A stretch of DNA of 64,000 bases, from the NCBI GenBank assembly GCA_043228905.1, contig JBHGNT010000006.1:4712001-4776000 (forward strand), read 5' to 3'. Made by a program: the position numbers and the translations under genes. Positions within the stretch are counted from its first letter, which is position 1. Every line of letters begins with the position of its first letter. The DNA is from Azolla caroliniana (taxonomy: Eukaryota; Polypodiophyta). This document shows, piece after piece, positions 52,490-64,000 of this stretch. Below the pieces are notes generated by a model. The model did no database searches. It saw only the letters and a program-made list of their open reading frames with translations, and had not been told where the DNA came from.

Positions 52490-55400
52490 ATGACCCACCT
52501 AATCATGCCATTCCTTCTCATTTCTGCACTCATCTTAAGCTTCAGTTGTATTAGTAGTGGTACTACTAATTCGGCCGTCCAAGTTTCTTCTTCTTCTTCT
52601 TCTTCTGAACCCAATACAGCATCCGGCGCACTTGAGCTGAGAGAGAACATAATCGAGAAAGTGGAGAAAGTGAGTGAATTGATCCAGAGAGCTCAGAAGA
52701 ACGCGGTGGAGCAAGAGAGAGAAGCAAGAGATGGAGATGGAAACCCAGGCAGTGGTAGTAGTAGGCCTGGTTATAGTGGAATGATAGAAGACTATAACAA
52801 TGGCAACGGAGGCGGATCATACAATGATGCAACAAACCCAAACCCTAACCCTAACCCAAACCCTAATCCATCTGACCCTGAATCTTACCCTAACCCTAGC
52901 ATGGATGAACAGTATGTGAGCGAGAGTGACTTGGAGGGGGGAGGCATGAGCGACGATTACTACAGGCGGGCGATGAATGTGTCGGGGGCAGGAGGAGGAG
53001 GAGGCGGCGCATTGTCAACGGACCCCGTGTCGTCGGCGTGCCCATCCACGACACTCTCGGAGATCGGATCGACACTGCGTGCGGTGGAGGCGGAGGTTTT
53101 GGGGAACCGTGAGGCCGATGCGAGCAACCATGCCCACCTCGCGCTCTTCTCCCTCTCCGATTGCTTGTCCTCCCTATCCAGCGGCCTCCCGGCTTCCGCT
53201 TCCGCTTCCGCCTCCGTGTCCGTGGCCGGCACCTCGTTGACCGATGCCAGTTCATCGTCCCAGGTATCGAATTCCCCCGTTGTTTTTGTTTAGAGACATG
53301 CGTGCCTGCCGGCATTATCGTATTATGGCTTGTTTAGGGTTCTTTTTAACCCTAAACCCTCGAGCTCAACCTTCAAGTGTTTGGAGTCACTCACACTAGG
53401 ATCAAGCAAGAATGAGCATATATAACAACATCCCCCATGTTTGGACCTCCTCAATCTTTTTAAGTGTTTGTTTGGAGTCACTCACTAGATCAACCATTAT
53501 TAGCATATATACCAACATCCCATGTGTAATGCTCCATCTTAATTGTTTGTTGGGACGCTGAACTAGATTAAGCATTATTAGCTTAGTGTTTTGGAGTCAC
53601 TAGATCAAGCATTATTAGCATATACCAACATCCCATGTTTAAAGCTCAATCTTTTAAGTGTTTGTTTGGAGTCACTAGATCAAGCCTTATTAGCATATAC
53701 CAACATCCCATGTTTAAAGCTCAATCTTTTAAGTGTTTGTTTGGAGTCACTAGATCAAGCCTTATTAGCATATACCAACATCCCATGTTTAAAGCTCAAT
53801 CTTTTAAGTGTTTGTTTGGAGTCACTAGATAAAGCCTTATTAACATATACCAACATCCCATGTTTAAAGCTCAATCTTTTAAGTGTTTGTTTGGAGTCAC
53901 TAGATCAAGCCTTATTAGCATATACCAACCTACGGCAAGATATAGATTTGGTCATCATAACTAGGGGCATGCACCATAAGCGTGGACGCAAAAATATTGA
54001 TGATAATTCTGTAGATCACATTTTGTAAAAAAATATGCTTTAAAATCTCACCCTCCTGGATCCATGCGCACGATTTAACATTTGTATGTGCCCCATGTGC
54101 ACGATCACGAATGATGTTGTGAAGTATGTTACTTTTTATCTTCATCTTCGTAAATTTGTCAATGTCAATGATGTTTGTGCAAAACTATCTTAACTATATT
54201 TCGTTGTGTGTAGGTCCTGAACTCTCTTTCTCTTGAGGAGTCGAATACCTACATTCTCGGGCAAGCAATCACCCTACTCGAGGCCATTACTTTATCACTC
54301 GACAAATTGGACAACCTTATATCAACCGGTTCTCGTGGTAGCAATGAAGGATCAATAGGGAATGTGAATACAAACATGGTGGAAGGTAAGGTTGTGAACA
54401 AGCGTGGAGAATTATACTTTTTTGGAGCTCAAGTTGGAATGCATTGGGTAGTCCAATAAGATGGGGTTTACAAGTTTAGAGGTTAATAAAGCTCATTGGT
54501 GTTTTCTTTTACATATAATGTGTATTGATTAGATCCTTATTTTAAATGGGACACATATTGTGACACGGGATCAATTCAGAACATGTTTTGATAATGAACT
54601 AGTTATTGCTTGAATAGCCTATGCATTAAATGTTGAAGCTATTCAATAGTTTTGGGATTTATGGAAGTATTTAATGAATGCCTAAGTATACTCGTATGCT
54701 ATGGCCCATGATGTATAGTTGAAAGTGGTAAAACTAAAGGAGGATGTAAGAGGGATGGCACGACGTGCCAATTCTCCAATTGTGGCAAAGGGAAGAATCT
54801 ACCTTTTTGTGCAATGGGCTTTGCATATGGGGTAACTGGTGGCGCACGTGGTCCCACGTATATTGTTACTCGTTCCGATGACAACCCAATATACCCTCGA
54901 CCAGGTACTAGCACTCTTTTTGTTGTATTTTAGAAAGTATACTAGAGTCATTCTAATTTTATGAAAACCTTGAAATACCCCTTAAGTTTTTGTTATTGTT
55001 TGACATATATGCCCTTGGCCAACCCTTCTTGAGCAATTATATGCCTAGCTTTCAGCAAGTATATGCCATGTTCATCCCTTTGCAATGAACATTTGGAGAA
55101 AAAAGGAAAACTTAAGGGCATTTTGGAGTTCTCCCCTTTCATTTTCAAGGCCAGATAACTTTTCTTACCTCCACCATCGCAAGAAAATGTCATGCTTCTC
55201 AACATTGTAATGTCCACTAGATTGTCCATATAAGAGAAACATGCTTTTAACTTAACTTCATAACAAGGAATGTTTGTATAACTTAAATGTTGGGTCCACA
55301 AGATTTATGGCCATAACTGCGAATGTATCCATAATGTATCCGGTAGGTTCTTTGCGTTATGGGGTGAGGCTTGGTGGCGGTGCACGAGGTGTTTGGATCA

Positions 55401-56800
55401 CTTTCGCGCGTAGCATGATCATTGTCTTAAAATCCATGCTTTGGGTTCGTAGCTCTACAACCATAGATGGACGGGGTTACAACATTACTATCACGGGTAG
55501 AATGCTTGTTGTCGGAGGAGTTCACAATGTGATACTACACAATTTCCAAATTAACTCGATGGCATTAAGTGATACCATCCATGTATTCGCTGGATCTACG
55601 AAGGTAATTTGCATCCTACAGCCTATGTACTATGCATATGTATCTATAGTTTGCATAAGATTAACTAGTCTTACATTAAGTTCAACCCATGTTGGCATAA
55701 TCGTGCGAGTCCAATGAATAAGGATATGCATGAAAGAAAAAAGGCAACCAAACATATCGTACAAAAGTTGTAGAGAACATGACACGATCGGTTTCACATT
55801 GTGATCCAGCACACTAGTTCGAGGTCTATACGGGTTCGCCTTTTCCCGTATATAACATTTTCTTTTTTGCATACGTATGAATAAGGTTTGGGTGGATCAC
55901 ATCACGTCTTTCGATGCAAAGCTCGGACTTGTCTCCGTGGTTCAGAGGGCAACCGATGTCACGATATCTAATTGCAAGCTCTCGAACCGTAACTTCAACA
56001 TGTTACTCGGAGCCGCGGATTCGGACATTAGCGATAAGAACCTTCGCGTGACCGTTTATCGCAATTGGTTCAAGGATTCAATGCAAAGGATGCCTCATTG
56101 CAGGTTCTTTTTCTTTTCCTTTTTACCAAAACTTTTACATACTCACTCCGCTACTCAAAGGACAAATATGGGGCATGGCCTTTCAAAAGCATTAAAAAAT
56201 AATAATTTAAAAAGGAAATAAGTACTAGGCTTTGTTTTCTCTCACTAAAACTACTTTTAAGATAATGAGAACAAAGCTTGGCAATTTGAATGTGGATTCT
56301 AACTACTACTACTACTACAACATACATACATATATAGGTGGGGGTATTGTCACGTGATGAACAACTTGTACACCAACTGGGGGTACTATGCGATCGGGGG
56401 GAGGGTTCACGCGAAGATCCGATCCGAGGGCAATGCGTTCATTGCCGGGAGGAGGGCGGAGGTCACACCGTGGTTCCCAGGGGCCGGGGCCACCCCTAAC
56501 TTTGACGGGACGGCGCTCATCCAGTCCTTAAATGACCTCCTTCTCAATGGCTCCACATTCCACCAATTCAATGTCGTGCGCCACTCCGCGGTGACTTCTT
56601 CTTCTTCGTCCACCAAATCCTTGTCTTCATCCTCCGTCTCGGTCGCCCTCGCACCGCCCCCTCCGTACCACACCCCCGCGGCTTACCCTCCATCCATCCC
56701 TTCTCCACGTGTGCTCCCCGAGCTCCTCCGCTCGTGCTCCGGCGCGCTCTTCACCCCCTCATCCCTTCGCCTCTGCCACCTCCTCTCTGGACTTAAATGA
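52490..56800 (+). CDS. Divergent pectate lyase-like protein (PL1 fold) with long N-terminal extension
   Basis: Six exons join in phase to 689 residues: 52490-53263, 54214-54385, 54719-54904, 55347-55603, 55886-56103 and 56338-56800. The ATG at 52490 begins a signal peptide (MTHLIMPFLLISALILSFSC), so the product is probably secreted to the wall. Residues 25-335 are a low-complexity extension with Ser runs, an NP repeat (about 116-127) and Ala/Ser stretches. The PL1 beta-helix domain spans about 340-640: NLPFCAMGFAYGVTGGARGP, TTIDGRGYNITITG (D418), VWVDHITS (464-471), QRMPHCRWGYCHVMNNLY and YYAIGGRV. PL1 enzymes cleave de-esterified pectin with calcium. The usual DGLID-type acidic motif after WVDH reads KLGLVSV here, and the usual NPIDDCWRC start is absent. 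Arg531 of RxP is kept. Activity is therefore doubtful. All introns are GT-AG. The C-terminal tail is Ser/Pro-rich. Confidence 0.87.
52834..52899. repeat. Telomere-like CCCTAA-type repeats inside coding sequence
   Basis: Exon 1 of the pectate lyase-like gene contains successive AACCCTAACCCTAACCC-type hexamers. In frame they encode an NPNPNPNPNPNP run. They are close to, but not, the plant telomere heptamer CCCTAAA, although AAACCCTAA occurs. Confidence 0.85.
53380..53930. repeat. Minisatellite, ~71-bp unit, in pectate lyase-like intron 1
   Basis: About seven to eight tandem copies carry TTTGGAGTCACTAGATCAAG, CATATACCAACATCCCATG and AGCTCAATCTTTTAAGTG. The last four or five copies (from about 53590) are nearly identical, while the first three are clearly diverged. 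The unit length lets a repetitive open frame run through the identical copies, but nothing suggests it is translated. Confidence 0.92.
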
Positions 56801-57622
56801 GCTTCTTATAACCCTCATTGCTTTGCTAGCCCCTCATACACTATGGAGCATTGTTGCACCAAACTTCTAGAGAAAACCAACCTAGAGTTAGAACCTTGAG
56901 GTAAGTGAAGAAGACATTGCAATTGATGAGTGAGGGGCTTATCCTTATTAATGGGTCATGCAAAAGTTTTGTAGAAAGTTTAATAGTAGTAGGGTTTGGT
57001 AGGAAATTATAGAAGAAATATGGGGGCCTAAGCATTTTGTAATGGAAGAGCATCGAATAAAAAGCCCAATTGTATCCCCTTGGATTTTACTCGTGTTTGT
57101 TTATACATGTGAATACATATAAAGCATGATCCTATAAATGTTTGTTGGTAATTACTCGATGGATCCATTGTTATTTTTTGGGGGGCGTGTAGGATTATTA
57201 ACTTTTTTTAATGCTAGGACCTCTTTAATCTCGAGTTTCATCCCTTTCTCTTGTAATTTTATTGCACAACTAACTTATCTAGTCACTAGTTAGTGGGAGC
57301 TAATGTAGGCTTCAGTGGAAGGTAATACTCGGATTAGTTCCCTCTCATCGAGTAATAGTGTGAATGTTATCTTTACGTAATGGTAACATTTTCTCGTTTA
57401 GCCATCTTTCAACATAATAACATCATTCCAATACGTATTTCTAGTGGAACTTTCTCTTTTCAATAAATCTACATTTTTTGTTGCTATTTCGTAGCTATTG
57501 AAAAACTATCCTTAAAATACCAAATAATATTGAAACCTAGATGTCTTCCCGTTTACCAAATATAGGCATAATTAGTTAAATTGAAGATCAACATATCTTG
57601 GATATCATATTCATTTATAATC
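56801..57622. other. 3' flank of the pectate lyase-like gene
   Basis: GAATAAAAAGCCC at about 57055 could be the polyadenylation region of the upstream gene. Otherwise the stretch is AT-rich and shows no gene. Confidence 0.35.
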
Positions 57623-58076
57623 AAGGGAAAAGTACCAGGATACCCCTGGAAGTTCATCTATTTACCAGAATGCCCCTGAAAGTTCCAAATTTACCAAATT
57701 ACCCCTATGTCCAAAAAATTACACTTTATAAAGTAACTATACACTCAAATCTTTGGTAAATAGGGCTAGTTCGGGTCCATTTCTTCCACCTTTGGTAAAT
57801 AGGGCTTGTAGATTTGAGTGTATAATTACTTTATACACTCAAATCTACACTCAAATTACACTTTATAAAGTAATTATACACTCAAATCTACAAGCCCTAT
57901 TTACCAAATATGGAAGAATTGGACCCGAACTAGCCCTATGTATCAAAGATTTGAGTGGATAATTATTTTATAAAGTGTAATTTTTTGGACATAGGGGTAG
58001 TTTGGTAAATTTAGAACTTCCAGGGGCATTCTGGTAAATAGACGAACTTCCAAGGGTATCCTGGTACTTTTCCCTT
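57623..58076. repeat. Long foldback (inverted repeat), arms ~200 bp
   Basis: The left end AAGGGAAAAGTACCAGGATA is the reverse complement of the right end. The arms continue to pair through TTTACCAGAATGCCCCTG, CCCCTATGTCCAAAAAATTA, ACTAGCCCTA/TAGGGCTAGT and CTACAAGCCCTATTTACC, closing near the middle at about 57840. Shorter direct copies (TGGTAAATAGGGCTTGTAG and GTAAATAGGGCTAGTTC) add internal repetition. Arm identity looks above 90 percent. It resembles a foldback or Mutator-like MITE. No unambiguous target duplication was seen. Confidence 0.9.
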
Positions 58077-59178
58077 AAAATAATGTGTATAGGTTATGCG
58101 TAATCTAGATATTGATTAATTCTTCTAGGACTTGATCATGGTTATCGTTTCCCTTAGGTCACCATATAACACCATTGATAATCTTACTTGAAATGTAATT
58201 GATTGCAACTCTCATGAACATCTCATCAATAACATTACTTTACTTGACCCTAGCCTTTGAACGGCATCTACTTTTGTCTTTCTTAACATCCTTCCTAAAA
58301 GGTTTTAATGAAATTGTTCATCAGTTGCAAATTTGTTACATTGATATCTTGTTTGATCTTTGTCTTTGTAACGTAACGTAACTAAACACTAGATCATCAC
58401 CTTATTATACTAATGGTAAATGTTAGATGTTATGAAACCTACTAATGATATCATGTTTCACTGCAAATCTTGAATTCCATTATAATAACAAATCATTTTC
58501 TCCAATACTACTTTGTAGTTTATTAATATTAAACAAACGAAGTTTTCAATTTGCACTCAGGTTTGTATGTGTAAGTTGCAATTCAAGGCCCATATAAAAC
58601 CACTAGTCAAATCAAGTGAATGATCATATCAATACTAGATATCTGTATGTTCATAGTAATATCTCCCAGAGGACAAACAAAAATCGGCTCATACAAATTT
58701 CTTATCAGAGCATCACAATGTTTTAATTTGTTAGCATTTAACTATTTTACCTTGAGGATAACACAGCTTGGTTCTGATATCAGATTCTAAAATGGTTTGC
58801 TGCAAAATTCCAAAATACATCTTTTGATGTATGGCACCGTTATTTTCCATCAAAAGTGTTTTGTTGACACAACACTTTACATAGATTTATCCAATTTATA
58901 ATGGTCAATACTCTTGATTATGTACAGTGGACAAAAAAACATGACGAGAACCAACCACTTTGATTTTCCATAGAAATATATTCAACGGTCAACACTTTCA
59001 ACGTTTACATACTTCTATTCATTCACCCATTAAAAGGGAGTTGGAATTCATGTAGTATTCCAAAGGTCTGATATTCATCGATTCTTAATACACTAAGAAA
59101 CTAGAGAATTAATTCTTAACCTCTGTTATCTTCTTTTGTCTATACAAAGAGAGCAACCACACTCTTAAGGTTCTTTGC
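58077..59178. other. Intergenic stretch, nothing recognised
   Basis: AT-rich sequence with no frame of note. Its right end would include the 3'UTR of the minus-strand glutaredoxin-DEP-DUF547 gene. Confidence 0.4.
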
Positions 59179-62100
59179 TTATGAGTTGGCACTCCAATCA
59201 TATGTTCGATATAAAATCTTAAATTGATTCCCATCCAATAGCTCTAGCACGTTATCAACTGTGCTTGGTTCCAAATATCTGATGAGCGTTGTTAAAATCT
59301 CCGCCTCATTTTTCCCGAAATCAATACTAAACCTATCAGAACCCAAGGATTCAAAATATAAACAAAGGAAAATATAATGGTTGTTTAGTAAAAATATACT
59401 TCAACGAAATTTCACATACCAATCAATCATTTTGTCAATAGAGACAATTTTTGTGTCCATATTCACATGTAGACCACCATCTAGAAAGAAGGCACGGGCT
59501 GCAGCCTCAAGTTCTCCATTGATGTCATCTGGGGAATAGCACTTTAATGCAGGACTGGACTTGGATGCATTTGTAAGTGTAAAATGGATTCGTACCTCTG
59601 GTTCAGATAACATTACCTATCACAACACACGCATCCCATCAAAACTATAATAGTTGTTATTATAAAACCAAACCCACTGGTAATGAAGTATGTGATATTC
59701 AATGGATAGTTTTTTTCATTGTATAGGGCAACAATCTGAAACCAACTCTTCTTCTCATTGTATTACGAAAAACAGAAAAAAACATTCACTGAAACATAAA
59801 GCCTTACCGATAAGCGCTTATCATTTGGTCCAAATGGTTTAACAAGTTGATAAGGTGGGCGTCGGTTAGCTCGTAGTACACCATTTTGAACATCTGACAA
59901 TGAGAATGGGAAACCCCCAATCAAATACTGAAAGTCTCCAAAAAGCTTTCTTCTATCTAACCATCCCTCTGGGTGTCCCAAAATGATGATGGCATGTATC
60001 ATCATCAGGTTGTAAAGGTTGATAAAGAATGCAAGCTTTTCTTCATGAGAAAATGGACTAAGATCCACACGATGCAAATCTTGCGTCATCTTCAAATACC
60101 TGTAACGAAACAGCCCACAATTGTCAATAAACACAAACATAAATGCTAACCAATAGAAGAATATAAAACTCAATACAATTTGTTTTCCTTGCCTCCTGAA
60201 TTCCTCGCTTGTTGAGATGCTTGTATAATCGACTTGTTTTCCATCTTCTGAAACATATGCATCAATTATAGCGCTGGAAAATTTCCTCAATTTAACTTCG
60301 ATCTCAGTTGCTGATAGAGGCTCCATGTCATTGATATATCCATTGAAGTTATAACATTTTGTGGTAATGATGGGATCGTGCTCCAAAAATCGGTAAAGAT
60401 GATGTCCATCTTCAAACACATTTTCCCTGAAAAATCCAGCTACAAAAGTCACAACTGCACCCTGACAACGCATACATTTTCATATACATGCATACATACA
60501 TACATATACACATACCCACAATAAATTTATGAGTGTGTATGTGTAACTACATGCATTTACACACAATCAAGTTTGGTGTCTCCATGAAGAACCTGATTCT
60601 GCTCATAAATATCTAGGAAAGATGTAGCACTAACAAAAACTAAATTCATACAAACTAATGTTTTTTTCAATGAGAAATTTGTGCACCTCTTAAACTTCTA
60701 CACATCCTAATAAGTAATAAAAAAAATCGAAATTTGATCAATATATGAAATACTTACTGTAGCACATGGTGAAAAAAATGTTTGGTAGCAACTTTCCTCC
60801 CAAATTCTATAGCCTAAAACCACAAGCAAAAAAAACATCAGCATATTGAAAAGCCTTTTCAACAATATTGCTCCAAGCAAGAGATCAAACACACCATCAG
60901 AGAACCATGCAAATATAGAGATTTTTCAAAATCTACACATTGTTGACCACTTCCACACCGTTTAGCCAGCTCATGAGAAGTTTCTCTTATATTCTATTTT
61001 ATTGCGGTTGTACGATAATATCAAAATTACAAGAGTTACTGAGATTAATTTGTGACTTAATCTTATCAACTCAGTTGCATGCTAAAGCATCGTTGGAAGT
61101 AATAATCCATACAAGAAACTGCAAAAAATACGAATAGCACGATCAATGTCTACAACATAATGTCATCTTTGCAATTAACCCTATTTTCATGAGTAATAGA
61201 TTGATGGATAGCTACTGATGCTGAGAACTTTCACTTTCTATGGAACACAACACAAGTTCAAATTCTTGGTCTCTAGAACCTGGAGGCATAAATCGTTTTT
61301 CTTCGCCATCAAACTATTATTGAACTGTTTATCATACACGCAATCATCAAGACTATACTAATTCATATTGTCATTCATTTGGAGCATATATCAATACTGG
61401 AATTATTTATCGAAAATATACCAATAATAAAAGCATTCGTTGTGAGTATACCAACCACCATAAAAGCATTTTCCAGGCAGGCATAAACAAATCATAAAAG
61501 AATCCATGGAGACAAAACCAATCATAAACCCATTGTTTAGGTATAAAACAATCATAAAAGCATTCAGTGAATATAAATACTCTGTGAAATCATCAAAACA
61601 TTTGAAGACATGTTATTGAAAAGCTAAAGATAAGATGATAACTGTAAGTTCACATCCAGGAACATACGAGTCATAAAAGAATTACAATCAACAAATTCAT
61701 AAGAATGAACAGCAACACAAAACAACAAGGTAGATGAAGCTACAAACCTCCTCTCTAGTGCAATGTTGATCATCCTCAAATATTTCAGCAGCATCAAGCC
61801 CGAGAAAACACTTAGAAAATAGTCTCATCTTATGGAACCTATCTTTGACTTGAACTTTCTCTCTCAATCTCTTCACAATTTGTGCAAATTCATCACGCTT
61901 CAATACCAATGGATCATTATCTCCATAAACTGGGGGCTCAGGGGCAATTGACGGGCATTCTTTTCCCAATATTTCAATAACTTTCTGATCTAATTCACCT
62001 GTTGAATCCAAAGCATTCATTTCCTCTATACCGCCCATGAGAACCTCGTTGAAGAAAGTTTGAGGAACAGAGCATGTCCCTGTTCTTGCTTCTAATTCAA

Positions 62101-62578
62101 CTTTCATTTGTGGAAAAATTTCAATATTAATCTCTACATAGCTGAGAGATTTCTTTCTAAGAAGTGATCTCATAGACCTACAATCTTGGCATGAACCTCT
62201 GGAAAACAGAGTAACCCTACCTTTCATCATTTTAGGGTAGGTTTGTAAGTTTCTCTGAACATCATTATCACGCATCTCTTCTTCTTCATAATCATTATCG
62301 TCAAGTAATCCGAGGTCTTCGAGCTTCTCAGAAAGTCTTCTGATTACTTTACTCACAGAAATGCTTTTCTCCTTAACGAAGCTCTTGAATAAGGAAGCTT
62401 TCTCGGGCCAATCCATGGATGGACTAGTAGAAGAAAAAGAAGGGGAAATGCTCTGTTTCATTTTTGGTGAGATGGGTTCTTCTTCTTCTTTTAAGCTTTT
62501 TCCATTGGGAGAGGGTTTATCAGAGGTTACATATACTTCAGTAGCACCATGATCAGAAACCTGGACAGAGTTCTCCAT
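59179..62578 (-). CDS. Glutaredoxin-DEP-DUF547 domain protein
   Basis: Six coding exons join in phase to 587 residues: 62578-61748, 60813-60758, 60426-60193, 60099-59808, 59616-59420 and 59332-59179. Residues 1-115 are charged and Ser-rich. A glutaredoxin-like fold spans about 119-200, with active-site C130-Q-D-C133 (LFSRGSCQDC) and the cis-proline region CSVPQTFFNEVLMGG. A DEP domain spans about 235-320 (AEIFEDDQHCTREE then AIEFGRKVATKHFFHH, FEDGHHLYRFLEHDP). DUF547 spans about 395-525 (EEKLAFFINLYNLMMIHAII, RRKLFGDFQYLIGG, NRRPPYQLVKPFGPNDKR). This three-domain order is known in plants, but the biochemical role is not established; redox and membrane-linked signalling is only implied by the domains. 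Intron 3 requires a GC donor (AGGAG|GCAAGG) to restore the EEFRRYLKMTQDLHRVDL join. Other introns are GT-AG. Confidence 0.9.
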
Positions 62579-62590
62579 AACTGGAAAGAG

Positions 62591-62624
62591 GAGAAGAAGA
62601 AGAAGAAGAAGAAGAAGAAGAAGG
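62591..62624. repeat. (GAA)n repeat in the leader of the glutaredoxin-DEP gene
   Basis: About 11 GAA units lie 13-46 bp upstream of the start codon. On the transcribed sense strand this is a TTC run in the probable 5'UTR. Confidence 0.9.
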
Positions 62625-64000
62625 TTGCTAACAAGGCGATTGATTAATAACTATGGAAGCGAATTCTCTGTACGACGAATGGGTTAGGAGAAAAATGTCA
62701 TGCTGAAACCATGAACCTCTGAAAACCCATTCTCTATGCAGGCTCTCTCTCTCTCTCTCTGTATATATATATATAGATATACATAATACATGTATATATG
62801 ATATATCTATGTAAAGAGAGAGAGTATGTGTATGTATATGTGTATGTATATGTATATGTATATGTGTATGTATATAAAGAGAGTACGTGTGTGTATATAT
62901 ATATATCTATATCTCTTTATCTCTTGGTAGTGTGAATGTCTCCAATACTTACCTTAGTGTGATTGTGCCACAAACACTCCCACTCTGATACACAACCATG
63001 TGTCTCTCTATCACTAGTAGTATATGCATGGCATTCAAATTTGTCCACCAAATAGCTAGCTAGTGTTCAAAGTTGTCCACCAAATAGATGGCTAGTAGTG
63101 TCCAGAGTTGTCCACCTGATAGCTAGCTAGCTACTTGGGTGGCCATTTGTTGTATGGACACTTCACTTCGTATGTATGACCTGCCTCTCCTCGTGACTAA
63201 GAATCACCTCTTGTTATTTCGTCATAATCCAATCCACGTGTTGTATCTCATATATTTGGTTTCCTATGTTAAGATGCCTTGGAATGATAGCTTTATTTTA
63301 GAGCTTCATAGACGTAAAATTGATACAAATCATGCTATATATATAGTTAGCAATGGAGTTCTTCTTGTACATCAACACCATTCCTACTCATAACAATATC
63401 ATGATGTTTGTTTATAGTATATATCCAAATTATATATAAGTGGCGCGCTAGGTTGAAAGTTTGAGATTTTCTAGTGTGGGTTATGTGCTACGAACTTACA
63501 CATCAACATTTACACCCAAGTGGACAACATTGTGGTGTAGGTTAGAAAACTAGGTTCTCCCAAATACTTGGTCACCAAGGTAAAAATGTGGGATGTCGTT
63601 GGTGGTTTATCTAGGCTAGATTTTGTAGCCTTTCTTGCTAGATTGTCCAACAAAAACAACTAATTTACATTTCCATTCAAATGTGGTGTTATTGCTTTCA
63701 ACATTCATTTCAAGACATAAAAATCCAAGATTTAAATTTGATCACACATTATCAAGTGTTATCATGATTGATACTTTGCACTTCTTTTTTAATTATGCAA
63801 CGTAACTTTTCAAAGCATTACATAGTTTGAAACATTAATTTATTTGGGTTTGTTTCCAAGTTGTATTTAAGGGCATGATGCATGAACATACTTACCTTTT
63901 TTATCGAGAGCTATGTCATATTACACAAATTCATGTGTGACTGGAAATCGAGGTCTTGGATGTGTTTCTTCGACGCAACATGATTTGGTCATTTACCCAA
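62625..64000. other. Upstream flank of the glutaredoxin-DEP gene, no gene recognised
   Basis: Short CT and AT/GTAT microsatellites fill 62740-62920 and probably mark the promoter or leader. Beyond about 62930 the sequence is AT-rich and I see no gene on either strand. Confidence 0.4.
63034..63130. repeat. Three tandem copies of a ~40-bp unit
   Basis: TTGTCCACCAAATAG followed by variants of CTAGCTAGTGTTCAAAG recurs three times with a few changes (TTGTCCACCTGATAG in the last). Confidence 0.8.

Noticed and set aside
53591-54028. Open frame of 145 codons with a repeated ESLDQALLAYTNIPCLKLNL-type unit
   Set aside because: It is the in-frame reading of an intronic minisatellite; the unit length happens to avoid stops. 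It shows no homology and no start context.
1-64000. CRISPR array, operon or bacterial defence system
   Set aside because: The genes have spliceosomal introns and plant families; the direct repeats found are minisatellites without unique spacers of regular size.

Overview
The window is nuclear DNA of a flowering plant. Its genes are split by GT-AG introns, some several kilobases long. The proteins are plant-type: a plant U-box/ARM E3 ligase, the long plant form of COX6b, plant EXO1, a pectate lyase-like protein and a glutaredoxin-DEP-DUF547 protein. Intergenic DNA is AT-rich and full of decayed LINE, Copia and hAT-type elements and long dinucleotide repeats. I could not narrow the lineage below angiosperm.

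Layout. At 511-948 (-) lies an unrecognised Ser/Pro-rich first exon whose continuation is not visible. From 1.1 to 2.1 kb is a dead LINE reverse transcriptase. At 2,712-6,508 (-) is a five-exon PUB45/PUB6-like U-box/ARM ubiquitin ligase, with a probable 5'UTR intron reaching about 8.1 kb. From 8.3 to 18 kb there is no recognisable gene, but there is a small hAT-type MITE, an LTR-like unit and a LINE tail. At 18,084-21,014 (+) is COX6b in six coding exons, the first holding only the ATG. From 21 to 36.5 kb is repeat territory: Copia reverse transcriptase remnants, two LINE 3' fragments (one with an inverted 5' part) and a 1,035-bp hAT-type element related to the small MITE. At 36,914-49,952 (+) is exonuclease 1 (EXO1) in 13 coding exons. 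At 52,490-56,800 (+) is a divergent pectate lyase-like gene with a long N-terminal extension. At 57.6-58.1 kb is a 454-bp near-palindromic foldback. At 59,179-62,578 (-) is the glutaredoxin-DEP-DUF547 gene. The rest is small repeats.

The genes are unrelated housekeeping, stress and cell-wall functions, with no operon-like or clustered-pathway logic. I assembled five complete reading frames by hand by requiring that splice phase and family homology agree; each total is an exact multiple of three (778, 166, 710, 689 and 587 residues). Homology statements come from recall of family sequences, not from a search.

The most notable observations are: two hAT-type elements of one family with perfect 8-bp target duplications; a tandem duplicate of EXO1 exon 1 with an inactivated donor; phase-supported GC-AG introns in two different genes; (TC)n/(GA)n tracts abutting EXO1 exons; a LINE with a twin-priming-like inversion; a pectate lyase-like protein lacking the usual acidic motif; and the long hairpin at 57.6 kb.
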